From the NCBI GenBank assembly GCA_951813085.1, contig OX638348.1, positions 248,001-312,000 of the forward strand: 64,000 nt of DNA, written 5' to 3'. The notes beneath the pieces are model-generated. The model did not search any database. It saw only the letters and a program-made list of their open reading frames with translations, and was not told where the DNA came from. The translations under genes were made by a program, and so were the position numbers. This stretch comes from an uncultured Opitutaceae bacterium (lineage in GTDB: Bacteria; Verrucomicrobiota; Verrucomicrobiia; Opitutales; Opitutaceae). Shown in pieces: positions 11,301-18,342 of the stretch (its first letter is position 1; every line of letters starts with the position of its first letter).

Positions 11301-11507
11301 AACAGCTTGATCAGACTTGCCTGAAAGGCGAAGCATGCCTTCGCGAAGGAGCTGCTCCATGCCGTGGGTGACGTAGTTTCGTGAGAAGAACTCTTTACCG
11401 TCGCCCGCGTCGTTAATGAGATCAGCCAGATTCTCAATTCCCTGGCTCATTCTGTAATCCTGAATGACAGGATTAAAGCGACACGCCTGTTTAACTGTCT
11501 TGATCAT
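8382..11507 (-). CDS. DUF499 P-loop ATPase of a defence system
   Basis: The protein has 1041 residues. A Walker A-like MGGGKTHM lies at residues 76-83 and a Walker B LIMIDELPPYLD around 169-180, so it is a P-loop ATPase of the COG1483/DUF499 type. A C-terminal part from about residue 750 is beta-rich and may contain a chitobiase-like or Ig-like fold, with text such as YYTLDGSNPKDGNPYSD. It is the first gene of the operon. An AGGA ribosome-binding site lies 9 bases before the ATG. Only 16 bases separate the start codon from the terminal repeat of the IS element upstream, so the native promoter appears lost. The family is regularly annotated as anti-phage associated, but its mechanism is not established to my knowledge. 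Confidence 0.88.
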   Translation of the reverse strand: MIKTVKQACRFNPVIQDYRMSQGIENLADLINDAGDGKEFFSRNYVTHGMEQLLREGMLRLSGKSDQAVFELTQAMGGGKTHMMIALGLLAKQAYLRPEVLPADLNERLDFGNARIAAFNGRNNPDNYIWGEIATQLGESEKIKEHWVNGPKSVDQQKWKEIIGDTPTLIMIDELPPYLDNASTQVYGSGTLANMVVYSLSTLMSAALELPNCCIVIANLTSSYGAQTKALKEAISNLQQETRRQSMTITPVQLSGNEIYEILKKRLIDELPDEQTISDVAEEYAQQVKKAEDGGYIIASSIEQIAEQVRETYPFHPSFKHLVALFKENEGFRQTRGLMQFTARLLKSVKQRQTDDVFLVGTQHLDLNDEQVKDEIERISPKLIPAVTRDIADKGDAIAENIGSELSNDAASQLMTLLLASSLSRAVGGRIGLSESEVIEFLAAPNRKADEFLDALQKLREQAWYLHREDQRFFIKETENLSRQIERNAKEIPQPKIDQALINRLNGILQPNRRNAYQEVQILPRMDELKLSGPRVLIVIKPDGKVPPRELTNFFEFQQEKNNLLVLTGQDSLMADAVEDRLRELYAIEQIEKRLKAGDTLHEEARDRLEEAEGRFTKALSAAYNTILFPGIDELDSSERLLKVTIDNGLKVGEGDQSAEAQIEGLMADPRANYKMAADLKDDFGQYFAMAESELWPSGASNRRTPWKDVVNRAKCNPGWPWMPGSGGMDTLKTEALKQGRWRLGEDGYIEKGPFPKEKTSVNVSLVGTSPETGETLISLTPRNAGESPIIYYSTKPEVLETDPKIDDPENFSTTEGTLYFKVADPTGKYESGSATRWLADLKIRHQIDPSADKRKVTLQCTPKADMYYTLDGSNPKDGNPYSDSFEVGSEAARLLVYAKSGEATKTADFQIPHSGDKTVQIDDTKPARLNSGKRVPLDTTEKVFTVINRFKDQANTRFKGVRIEIGEGENTVGIRFGERHITATMIEETVNSLRDVLNEADANVSIAVRDGIDFENGFEAKEFARLVGIELKPGDIAQDE

Positions 11508-11591
11508 GCTTAACGTTCCTAGTTGGACCCCGCAGTTTAGCCCGGTTTGAATGAGAGATTCTCGACGGGTTTCTTGTTGTTGGGCTTGGGT

Positions 11592-12488
11592 TTAAGCTGC
11601 CTGGGACGGAGATCGCCCGAAGGGCGGTCGGAGCCGCAGGCAGGCTGGATTTGCCTTGTGGCAAACTCGCTGGGCGTTAGCAAGCCTCGATCCATGGGGC
11701 CTATGATTGCTGCAGCAGTCCTTCCAGTCCGCGAAGATCACGCGCGATTCGCTGAGCGTGCGGATCAGCTCGCGGTCGAGGCGTTCCTCGCGGAAGCGGC
11801 TGCTGAAGCTTTCGGCGTATCCGTTCCGCCAGGGGCGGCCCGGATCGATGCATAGAGCCTCGATCCCGTTCTCGGCAAGCCAGCCCTGGATGGCCTTGGC
11901 GATGAGCTCGGGCCCGTTGCCCGAGCGGATGCATTCGGGAGCCCCATGCTCGCGGATGGCCTCCTGCAGCAGGGCCAGCGCGTCGGAGGCCTTGATCGCC
12001 CGGTCGGCATGGATGCAATGGCGCTGGCGAGCGCATTCGCCTATCAGGTCGAAGGCCCGCAGCCTGCCTCCCCGCTGGGCGTAGTCCGAGACGAGGCCCC
12101 AGGCCCGGACGCGGTTGCGGCGAAGCGCCTTCCGCGGAAGCCCCGCGCAGAGCCCCTGCCGCCGCCTGCGAGGGCGGCGAGGCGGAACCTGCAGCCCCTC
12201 CTCCCTGCGGACGCGCTGGACCAGCTTCTTGTTCGCGCGGTAGCCAAGCGTCGGATGCTCCCCCGGAAGGCGGACGATCTCCGGCTCCAGCAAGCGCTTC
12301 CCCTCGGGCTTGGGCTTCGGAAGGTAGCGGAGCGTCGAGCGGCTGATCCCCAGCCATCGGCAAACGGCTCTCCCGGAACGCGACAGCGCGGACTGGACCT
12401 TCGCCGCAATCCCGCGCCGGCGCTCCGGGCTCAGAGGTTTTCCCCAGCGCGATCTCCAGGGCCTTGGTCTTGAGCAGCTGGTCGGCAA
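11592..12488 (-). pseudogene. IS3-family transposase OrfB (integrase domain), catalytically degraded
   Basis: Homology to the DDE transposase runs from KPLSPERRR near 12440 to the end. The nominal TTG at 12488 only marks where the frame opens. Family members have WSMDFVSD and IRSDNGPEF for the two catalytic aspartates. Here the matching text reads WGLVSD, two residues short with the Asp absent, and IRSGNGPEL, where Asp has become Gly. The third catalytic residue, Glu in NGYAESFSSR, is kept. With two of three catalytic acids missing and an OrfA-OrfB frameshift, this copy should not transpose by itself. It could still be moved in trans if its ends remain functional. Confidence 0.75.
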
Positions 12489-12696
12489 GCAGCTTCTTGA
12501 GCTCGGTGTTCTCCTTCTCCAGGTCGCGGAGGCGCTGAGCCTCCTTAAGATCCATGCCTCCGTACTTGCTCTTCCAGCGGTAGAAGCTCTGCGAGCTGAT
12601 GCTGCGCCTGCGGCAGATCCCCTCGGTCCGAAGCCCCGTGTCGGCCTCCCTCAGTATGCGGATTATCTGCTCGGTCGCGCGTCTTGTCTTTTTCAT
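12439..12696 (-). CDS. IS3-family transposase OrfA (helix-turn-helix part)
   Basis: The first 86 or so residues from the ATG at 12696 match OrfA of IS3 elements of the IS407 type: an HTH region with RRRSISSQSFYRWKSKYGG followed by a leucine-zipper-like KENTELKKLLADQLL. The frame carries on without a stop to 11701 because the DNA is GC-rich, but the protein stops resembling OrfA after ALGK (about 12439). OrfB similarity resumes in the frame that skips one base at GGGGAAAACC. That is a +1 relation, not the -1 slippage used by intact IS3 elements, so a one-base insertion is the simplest explanation. Confidence 0.75.
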
Positions 12697-12763
12697 CGAT
12701 GATGTCCTTTCGTTGATCGACGAAAATCACCTCATCAAAAGTGGGCTAGTTCGCGGGGTCCCA

Positions 12764-13196
12764 ACCAGATATACCTCAGGATGTAAGAGATTTAAGAAAA
12801 AGAACCTGAAAAGCAGAACAAGAAGCTGCACTCGACGCGGACAAGCCGCTCGTCTGAGCTCGATGTTGTCGTGCTCGCTTCGCACCGTCCGAAGAGAGAG
12901 CCCATTAAGGACAGTTTTCGAGATCGGTCTCTCCATTGTAGGGTAAAATATAGGGTCGGCACCTGTTAATTCCAGAACGTGGCCTTTAGACCCCTTTTTC
13001 TTACCTCAGACATGATTCTGGAGGGGGGTAGGCTACCTCCATTGGAAGGCGATTCATGCAGTACACACCCCGAGAAAAATGTGAGCCATTTTTTTAAGCT
13101 CAGATGTGGAATCCGGACCGGCCTTACTCCTTGAAAACCGAACTTTGTTGACCAATGCGGGCAGCCGACTTTGACTAATCAAAGTCACCTACGATT
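12764..13196. other. Gap between IS element and phage remnant
   Basis: About 430 bases with no credible gene. A 69-codon minus-strand reading frame at 12727-12936 overlaps the IS end and has a low-complexity Leu/Phe-rich stretch, so I do not call it a gene. I see no tRNA, clear terminator or direct repeat. A G-run (GGAGGGGGG) near 13020 and an AT-rich patch near 13090 are the only standout compositions. Confidence 0.5.
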
Positions 13197-13699
13197 ATGC
13201 CAGCCCCGAAAGGAAACCAGTTCTGGAAGCTCAGACACGGCCGCAAGCCGAAGCTTGCGAGTCCCGACGCGCTATGGGAAGCCTGCTGCGATTATTTCGA
13301 GTGGGCGGAGTCAAATCCGCTCAAGGAGCAAAAGGTGTTCGTGAGCAATGGCGAGACCGTTGTAGCGAACCTTGAAAAGGCTAGGGCTATGACGCTCCAG
13401 GGGCTTTGCGTCTGATAAGTCGACTTTGGCGCGAGTGGAGCAAGTCAGAAGGCTTATCCTATGTCTGCGGGAGGGTTCAGGACAGGATGTACGCCCAAAA
13501 GTTCGAGGGGGCCGCCGCTGGAATATTTAGCCCGAGCATTATCGCAAGGGAGCTTGGACTGGCCGACAGCCAGCGACTAGAGCACGAGGTCAAAGGGAAC
13601 ACTTTGCTAGCGGCAATCGAAAAGGCGAATAAGAGGGTAGCTGAAGCGGGATACAATGCTCCAAGCTCTGTCGGACCCTCCGCGTCGGGCAGATGCTGA
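13197..13699 (+). pseudogene. Phage terminase small subunit (P22 gp3-like DNA-packaging protein), frameshifted
   Basis: Two overlapping frames make one protein. Frame 1 (13197-13415) reads [19 protein letters not shown] through [19 protein letters not shown] to MTLQGLC. Frame 2 (13406-13699) continues with WREWSKSEGLSYVCGRV, KFEGAAAGIFSPSIIARELG and ends in GRC. Together they match the P22 gp3 / Terminase_3Gp family over its length; that protein recognises the phage packaging site. The break is near 13411, where GTC is followed by TGATAA instead of the expected codons, consistent with a small deletion. No large terminase, portal or other structural gene follows, so this is an isolated prophage remnant between the IS and the tRNA gene. 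Confidence 0.75.
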
Positions 13700-13789
13700 G
13701 GAATTGAAAACGGCGTCTGATGGCCGGTTTTCGAGAATCTCACTCAATAATTCCAGGGTGGAGTGAGAAAATAACAACGACTGAGTCAC

Positions 13790-14668
13790 CTAATTTTCTT
13801 CCTCTGGTGAACGCGCATGAAACTCGAGCAACTGGTAAGCCAGTTTAGGGAACATAGCGCCCAATTTCCTTGGGGATTCCAGAGCTTCCAGAGTAATTCT
13901 CGGGGTTGCGAAGGATGAATCGCAAAACTGATACGCAATCACCATTCGAGCCCATAGATACCGCTCATGATGACTTTTACTTTCCTTCTTCTTAATGCAT
14001 AGAACAGTCACGAGTGCCGTTAAGGCAATCGCGAGAGCCAAAAATAACTCCTTACTAAGGAGGTAGGCTCCAAATAAGATGCCTCCAGCAAATGCCCATT
14101 TCATAGATTCTAATGTGTATCCGAATAATGTAATCCAGTGATCCGTTGAAAGTCGCTCTATACGCTTTTCACTTAGGAGACGCATACTGTAGGCATCAAT
14201 CTCAGATAGCACCAACGCATCAACGATTAAACAACTAAGTCTCTCCGTCCACATGTAGGGTCTGCTATAATATTCCCATGCAGCATCTTCCAACATCGAG
14301 CTATTAATGTCCTTGATGGCCTCATAGGACAGGGACCGGTAAGATCTAAGTCCGGTACATTCTTGGAATCTATTCCGCCAAAAGATTTTCGGCGCTCCCT
14401 CCTCTTTATCAACATACTCCGTTGATTCCGACCAATAACAAAGATCGTTTATTACACCGCGAGCTTCCGCCAAACGTTCGGAGTAAACTTCATCGTCAAC
14501 ACCTTTATCGATCGCATCCCGTCTAATTCTTTCCACTACACCTTTCGCCAACCGAATCATTTGATTTGGCAGTTCCGATTCATCCGGCCATTTGCCGAGT
14601 TCATTAATGGTAAGCTGATCGTATACAGATTCGGCCTTGTTTATATCTAGCTGTCCTTTATTTTTCAT
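13790..14668 (-). CDS. Unrecognised protein with a hydrophobic hairpin
   Basis: A 292-residue protein I do not recognise. The N-terminal 190 residues are charged and mostly helical in look, with many Glu, Arg and Tyr. Around residues 190-226 there are two adjacent hydrophobic stretches, starting WAFAGGILFGAYLL and ending LVTVLC, followed by the positively charged KKKESK. A hairpin membrane anchor with both long ends in the cytoplasm is likely. A soluble C-terminal tail follows. The gene lies in the island near the tRNA and is co-oriented with the 14814-15386 gene. A defence or mobile-element accessory role is possible but rests on position only. Confidence 0.55.
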   Translation of the reverse strand: MKNKGQLDINKAESVYDQLTINELGKWPDESELPNQMIRLAKGVVERIRRDAIDKGVDDEVYSERLAEARGVINDLCYWSESTEYVDKEEGAPKIFWRNRFQECTGLRSYRSLSYEAIKDINSSMLEDAAWEYYSRPYMWTERLSCLIVDALVLSEIDAYSMRLLSEKRIERLSTDHWITLFGYTLESMKWAFAGGILFGAYLLSKELFLALAIALTALVTVLCIKKKESKSHHERYLWARMVIAYQFCDSSFATPRITLEALESPRKLGAMFPKLAYQLLEFHARSPEEEN

Positions 14669-14813
14669 TACTTGTGGCTGGACCTGTACTGGGTGCCCGG
14701 CGTGTATTCTTGATCAAATGCGAGTGTCGAAGATTTTCAATGATCAACGTGCTACGAGATTAGCTTGTTTGCTTTAAGTGACAGAGGTTAGGAGGGTTGG
14801 TTAACCAATGCTT

Positions 14814-15386
14814 TCATGAACATAGTGCTTTCAGGGTCGATTGATCCATGCAAGGATTGGATGAATGCCCAAAGTTAACGTTCGCGATAGGGGACAATAC
14901 GAGAAGGAGGTTAACCCTGCATTCATTTCCCAACCCGAGTGTTGTCGCAAGTCCTGCGATCTCTCTCACTTTCCTGCGCTTGAATAGACGTTCGATCATT
15001 CGACGAATACCCCTCTTATTCATAGCTTCGTCAATCCCAAACTTTAAATGATCGAGCATCACTTCCACTAAAATCTCGAACTCGTCAATTTGCTTTTCAT
15101 CACGAAGCCGGCGGATCGACTCGATCAATTCGGGACCACCTTCTATGAAGGTCAAATCACGCGATGACTTTTTCAAATACGAAGTCATGTCTTTGAAGAG
15201 ATCGCTCCCTTCGCGAATCGACTGCGGTAGAGCGTTGGGCTTCTCATTGGATGACATGTATTCCAAGTAGAAACGATAGTAAATATTAGCTATGGTATCT
15301 GCGAATTCTTCGGGAAGATCAGCGAGAGAGCCGTAGTCGCGCTGGATATGCTGCCTCGCTAGGTCGGCTGCTTCAGTGTCCAGCAT
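14814..15386 (-). CDS. Unrecognised soluble protein
   Basis: A 190-residue protein with no recognised domain. It is rich in charged residues, with a basic stretch RRMIERLFKRRKVREIAGL around residues 127-145, and no signal peptide or membrane segment. It could be a DNA-associated or toxin-antitoxin-like protein, but nothing in the sequence proves that. It lies upstream of the membrane-hairpin gene on the same strand with a 145-base gap and may be co-transcribed with it. It is the gene nearest to the tRNA-Ser on the island side. Confidence 0.5.
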   Translation of the reverse strand: MLDTEAADLARQHIQRDYGSLADLPEEFADTIANIYYRFYLEYMSSNEKPNALPQSIREGSDLFKDMTSYLKKSSRDLTFIEGGPELIESIRRLRDEKQIDEFEILVEVMLDHLKFGIDEAMNKRGIRRMIERLFKRRKVREIAGLATTLGLGNECRVNLLLVLSPIANVNFGHSSNPCMDQSTLKALCS

Positions 15387-15540
15387 TGCGATGATCCATT
15401 GGTTGACAGTGTTAGTATGTGATGATTTTGAACGCTTATCGTAGGGAAATTGGGGAATGTCCTCTGCTTAGCACTGAGAACTGCGAATCTCGGTGAACTT
15501 CGACGTAAGGTGCATTGCTTTTCATTCGAAGATGTTCATT

Positions 15541-15556
15541 AATAACATAAGTTATT
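15541..15556. repeat. AT-rich inverted repeat downstream of tRNA-Ser
   Basis: AATAAC, four bases, then GTTATT forms a perfect six-base inverted repeat 21 bases beyond the tRNA 3' end. It could be a weak terminator for the tRNA or part of a recombination site. It is short and AT-rich, so chance is a real alternative. Confidence 0.3.
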
Positions 15557-15577
15557 TAGTATAAGTTACTTAACCTA

Positions 15578-15667
15578 TGGCGGAGAGAGCGGGATTCGAA
15601 CCCGCGGTACAGTTTCCTGCACACACGCTTTCCAAGCGTGCTCTTTAAACCACTCAGACATCTCTCC
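15578..15667 (-). tRNA. tRNA-Ser (anticodon GGA), CCA encoded
   Basis: On the minus strand the gene starts GGAGAGATGTCTGAGTGG and ends CTCTCCGCCA. The acceptor arms GGAGAGA and TCTCTCC pair fully. The anticodon stem CACGC/GCGTG closes a seven-base loop TTGGAAA with anticodon GGA, which reads UCC and UCU. A long variable arm and the TTC loop GTTCGAATC follow, as expected for a class II tRNA. The CCA tail is encoded at 15578-15580. The 3' end faces the island, the usual orientation for a tRNA used as an integration site. Confidence 0.97.
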
Positions 15668-15755
15668 GTGGTCAAAAATCGAAGGGTGAGACGAATGGGG
15701 AAAAATCCGAGCTCGCGCAACTGAAATCTCAAATTTTTCCTACGAGCATCATACA

Positions 15756-15796
15756 TTTTTCACAAGGTCGGATTCGACTCGCGATTTGTGTAAAAA
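15756..15796. promoter_or_regulatory. Nested inverted repeat upstream of nuoB
   Basis: Outer arms TTTTTCACAA (15756-15765) and TTGTGTAAAAA (15786-15796) are complementary apart from one extra T. Between them lies a second small dyad, GTCG-GATT-CGAC (15767-15778). The structure sits 56 bases before the likely nuoB start in the only upstream space the complex I operon has. It could be an operator for a dimeric regulator or a leader hairpin. No matching -35/-10 pair is convincing. Confidence 0.4.
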
Positions 15797-15852
15797 CCCG
15801 CTTGCATGTTGTTTCGCCCGGCTTACGTTCCTCGTTCGTAGCGTTCCCGCAA

Positions 15853-16362
15853 ATGGTCTCTTCAAATCAGGATATTGGGTATAACAGCAAAGTCGAAGGA
15901 GGCGTAATCGTTTCCAAGGCGGACGCTGTTATCAATTGGATTCGCACGCACTCGCTTTGGCCGATGCCCATGGGGCTCGCCTGTTGCGCGATTGAGCTGA
16001 TGGCCTCTGGGGCTTCACGGTTCGACATATCGCGATTCGGCGCGGAAGTCATGCGATTTTCGCCACGGCAATCCGATGTGATGATCGTCGCCGGAACCGT
16101 TACCTACAAGATGGCTCCGGCCTTGCGTCGCATTTACGACCAAATGGCCGATCCAAAATGGGTAATCGCGATGGGCGCATGCGCCTCTACCGGTGGCATG
16201 TACCGGTCCTACGCGACCTTGCAGGGAGTCGACCGAATCGTGCCAGTCGATGTTTATGTAAGTGGTTGCCCGCCGCGCCCAGAAGCGTTGCTCGATGCGC
16301 TCATCAAGCTCCAAGACAAGGTAAGCACAGAAAACTCCGCTAAAAACCTGCTCAAAGGCTGA
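15853..16362 (+). CDS. nuoB: NADH-quinone oxidoreductase subunit B
   Basis: NuoB holds the terminal N2 [4Fe-4S] cluster that passes electrons to quinone in complex I. With the ATG at 15853 the protein is 169 residues. The cluster ligands are visible: adjacent Cys44-Cys45 in [10 protein letters not shown], Cys110 in [10 protein letters not shown] and Cys139 in [11 protein letters not shown]. The frame opens earlier at a TTG (15802), but the extra 17 residues lack family likeness. It is the first gene of the operon here. nuoA, which normally precedes it, is not present in the 185 bases between it and the tRNA. Confidence 0.95.
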   Translation: MVSSNQDIGYNSKVEGGVIVSKADAVINWIRTHSLWPMPMGLACCAIELMASGASRFDISRFGAEVMRFSPRQSDVMIVAGTVTYKMAPALRRIYDQMADPKWVIAMGACASTGGMYRSYATLQGVDRIVPVDVYVSGCPPRPEALLDALIKLQDKVSTENSAKNLLKG

Positions 16363-16373
16363 CTCTCTCGTCG

Positions 16374-16994
16374 ATGATAGCTCAAGATCTTAAAGCCGCC
16401 CTCCAGGAATCGTGTCCGGACTTGGAAGACAGAGACTCCTTGGATTGGCCCGCCTTCAATTGCCCGATCAGCGCCCTCGTCGACGTTGTTCGCGTCCTAA
16501 AAGAGGATCATGGGTACGACGTGTTGACGGATGCGACTGCCATCGACAACGGTGTCGCTGCCTCGCCGCGCTTCACGGTAGTTTACCACCTATTCTCGTC
16601 ACAGAGCCACACCTACACGCGCATTGCTGCGAACTGCGACGATGATTCCGAGCCGACCGCCCCCACGCTGACCGACTTATTTAAAGGAGCGAACTGGATG
16701 GAGCGTGAAACGTTCGACCTGTTTGGCATTCGCTACGAGGGCCATCCGGACCTGCGCCGCATCCTGATGTGGGACGACTATCCGCATCATCCTTTGCGCA
16801 AGGACTTTCCTTTGGCGGGTTTCGAGAATGAGATTTCTGATCCGGAGATCGCTGCGAACACCGGGGTCAAAGTAAAGCCAGCTCCGATGGCGGGCGGACC
16901 GTTTGTGGCCCAGCAGTCTTGTTTCGAAAGCAAGCGGGAACCGGTTGCGAAAGATGAAAGCTGGAACGAGCAGAACGAGAAGCCAGATAGTTAG
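16374..16994 (+). CDS. nuoC: NADH-quinone oxidoreductase subunit C
   Basis: This is the 30-kDa-type peripheral-arm subunit of complex I, 206 residues. The hallmark ERETFDLFGIRYEGHPDLRR and the following DDYPHHPLRKDFP are present around residues 105-140. The C-terminal tail after about residue 150 is longer and more polar than in compact homologues. It starts 12 bases after nuoB and has no metal site. It forms part of the connecting module with NuoB and NuoD on the cytoplasmic side of the membrane. Confidence 0.95.
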   Translation: MIAQDLKAALQESCPDLEDRDSLDWPAFNCPISALVDVVRVLKEDHGYDVLTDATAIDNGVAASPRFTVVYHLFSSQSHTYTRIAANCDDDSEPTAPTLTDLFKGANWMERETFDLFGIRYEGHPDLRRILMWDDYPHHPLRKDFPLAGFENEISDPEIAANTGVKVKPAPMAGGPFVAQQSCFESKREPVAKDESWNEQNEKPDS

Positions 16995-17024
16995 CGTTCC
17001 TGAAAATATCCCTCCTTACCCTCC

Positions 17025-18266
17025 ATGCCTACTGAAACAACTGAATACAATGCTCCTGACTCCGGGGGCAAAGCGGCGGCTGCAGCTCAGGAATTCGAGA
17101 CTGAGCATCTTGAAGTCAGTATGGGGCCATCGCATCCCTCTACGCACGGAGTGCTTCGATTAAACCTCGAGCTGGATGGAGAGGTAGTTCAGAAGTGCGA
17201 TCCAGTTCTTGGATACCTTCATAGAGGTGACGAGAAGATCGCCGAGAATATGACTTACAACCAGTTCGTTCCCTATACGGACCGTCTGGATTACTTGGCC
17301 CCATTAGCGAACAATGCCGCTTACGCCATGGCGGTAGAGAAGCTGGCCAATCTCGAAGTACCCGAGCGTTGCCAAGCGATTCGAGTGGTCACCAGCGAAT
17401 TGGCCCGAATTTCAGCTCACCTGCTGGGCCTCGGGGCCTATACGATGGATGTGGGAGCATTGACCGTTTTCATGATCACGTTCACGGAGCGAGAAAAGCT
17501 GTACACGCTTTTCGAGGAGCTCACGGGCGCTCGATTCACCACGAGCTACTCTCGCATCGGGGGAGTTACTCGAGACATGCCCGATGGTTGGACGGATCGC
17601 GTAATGGTTTTTTGCGAAGAGTTTCTGCCTCTACTCGACGACGTGGAGGCATTGCTCACGCGCAATCGCATCTGGTTTGATCGTACTGCAGACATTGGAA
17701 TCATTTCAAAGGAGGATGCGATCTCGTACGGATTGACTGGACCGAATCTAAGAGGATCGGGAGTCGATCTAGACCTGCGTCGCGATGCTCCATATAGTGG
17801 ATACGAGCAATACGATTTCGAAGTGCCGCTTGGCGAAAATGGCGATTGCTACGACCGCTATGCCGTTCGGATGGAGGAGATGCGGCAAAGCGTCCGCATT
17901 GTCCGGCAGGCAATCGCTAAAATGCCCGGAGGACCTTTCTATGCTGAAGAAGCGAAGAAGATATACGCTCCTCGCAAAGACAAGATTCTTACCTCCATGG
18001 AGGAGTTGATCCAGAATTTCATGATTACTACAGAAGGGCCTGACATGCCGGCGGGCGAGGTCTATTTCGAAGCAGAAAACCCCAAAGGCGCGCTAGGATT
18101 TTATATTGTTTCAAAGGGTGGGGGCGTGCCTTATCGGATGAAGATACGAGGGCCATCCTTCAATAACCTGTCCGTTTTGGAGAAAGTATGCTTGGGAGGA
18201 ATGATTTCCGATATATCCGCTATTCTCGGTAGCTTAGATTTCGTAATGGGAGAGTGCGATCGGTAA
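17025..18266 (+). CDS. nuoD: NADH-quinone oxidoreductase subunit D
   Basis: The 49-kDa-type subunit, 413 residues, forms the quinone-binding cavity with NuoB. Family features include MGPSHPSTHGVLR near residue 31, GYLHRGDEKIAEN near 64, and the C-terminal SLDFVMGECDR. About 25 polar residues precede the conserved start. Separate nuoC and nuoD genes are used rather than the nuoCD fusion of enterobacteria. It is 30 bases downstream of nuoC and 76 bases before nuoE. Confidence 0.96.
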   Translation: MPTETTEYNAPDSGGKAAAAAQEFETEHLEVSMGPSHPSTHGVLRLNLELDGEVVQKCDPVLGYLHRGDEKIAENMTYNQFVPYTDRLDYLAPLANNAAYAMAVEKLANLEVPERCQAIRVVTSELARISAHLLGLGAYTMDVGALTVFMITFTEREKLYTLFEELTGARFTTSYSRIGGVTRDMPDGWTDRVMVFCEEFLPLLDDVEALLTRNRIWFDRTADIGIISKEDAISYGLTGPNLRGSGVDLDLRRDAPYSGYEQYDFEVPLGENGDCYDRYAVRMEEMRQSVRIVRQAIAKMPGGPFYAEEAKKIYAPRKDKILTSMEELIQNFMITTEGPDMPAGEVYFEAENPKGALGFYIVSKGGGVPYRMKIRGPSFNNLSVLEKVCLGGMISDISAILGSLDFVMGECDR

Positions 18267-18342
18267 TCGAAGAATGCAGAATGAAGAATTTTTTGGATAC
18301 GGACTTTGCGATAGGGGTTGCTTCACTTCTTACTTTATTTAG

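Larger units (their letters stand above)
11524..12763 (-). mobile_element. IS3-family insertion sequence, degraded copy
   Basis: Imperfect terminal inverted repeats bound the element. The left end begins TGGACCCCGC at 11524. The right end, read on the minus strand, begins TGGGACCCCGC at 12763. Both continue with TAGCCC and a TTTGA...TGAG block. The interior is strikingly GC-rich compared with both flanks, which points to a foreign origin. It carries OrfA and OrfB on the minus strand. I see no matching 3-4 base target duplication (AGT on the left, ACC on the right), so the insertion may be old or a flank was rearranged. The element points toward the defence operon and may supply read-through transcription to it. 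Confidence 0.85.

Noticed and set aside
1906-11507. Identification of the operon as DISARM or BREX
   Set aside because: No drmA, drmB, pglZ, brxC or brxL gene is present. Only the helicase layout is reminiscent of DISARM.
11701-12440. Long open minus-strand frame continuing after OrfA, and several other long frames in the IS
   Set aside because: The DNA is very GC-rich, so stops are rare in all frames. The residues are repetitive Arg/Ala/Pro text without family likeness.
11520-12767. Target-site duplication of the IS element
   Set aside because: The bases just outside the inverted repeats do not match on the two sides for any length I tried from 3 to 5.
12727-12936. A 69-codon minus-strand frame
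   Set aside because: It overlaps the IS terminal repeat and has low-complexity residues, and no ribosome site.
15556-15756. A 66-codon minus-strand frame over the tRNA
   Set aside because: It is a translation of the tRNA-Ser gene and its flank, not a protein gene.
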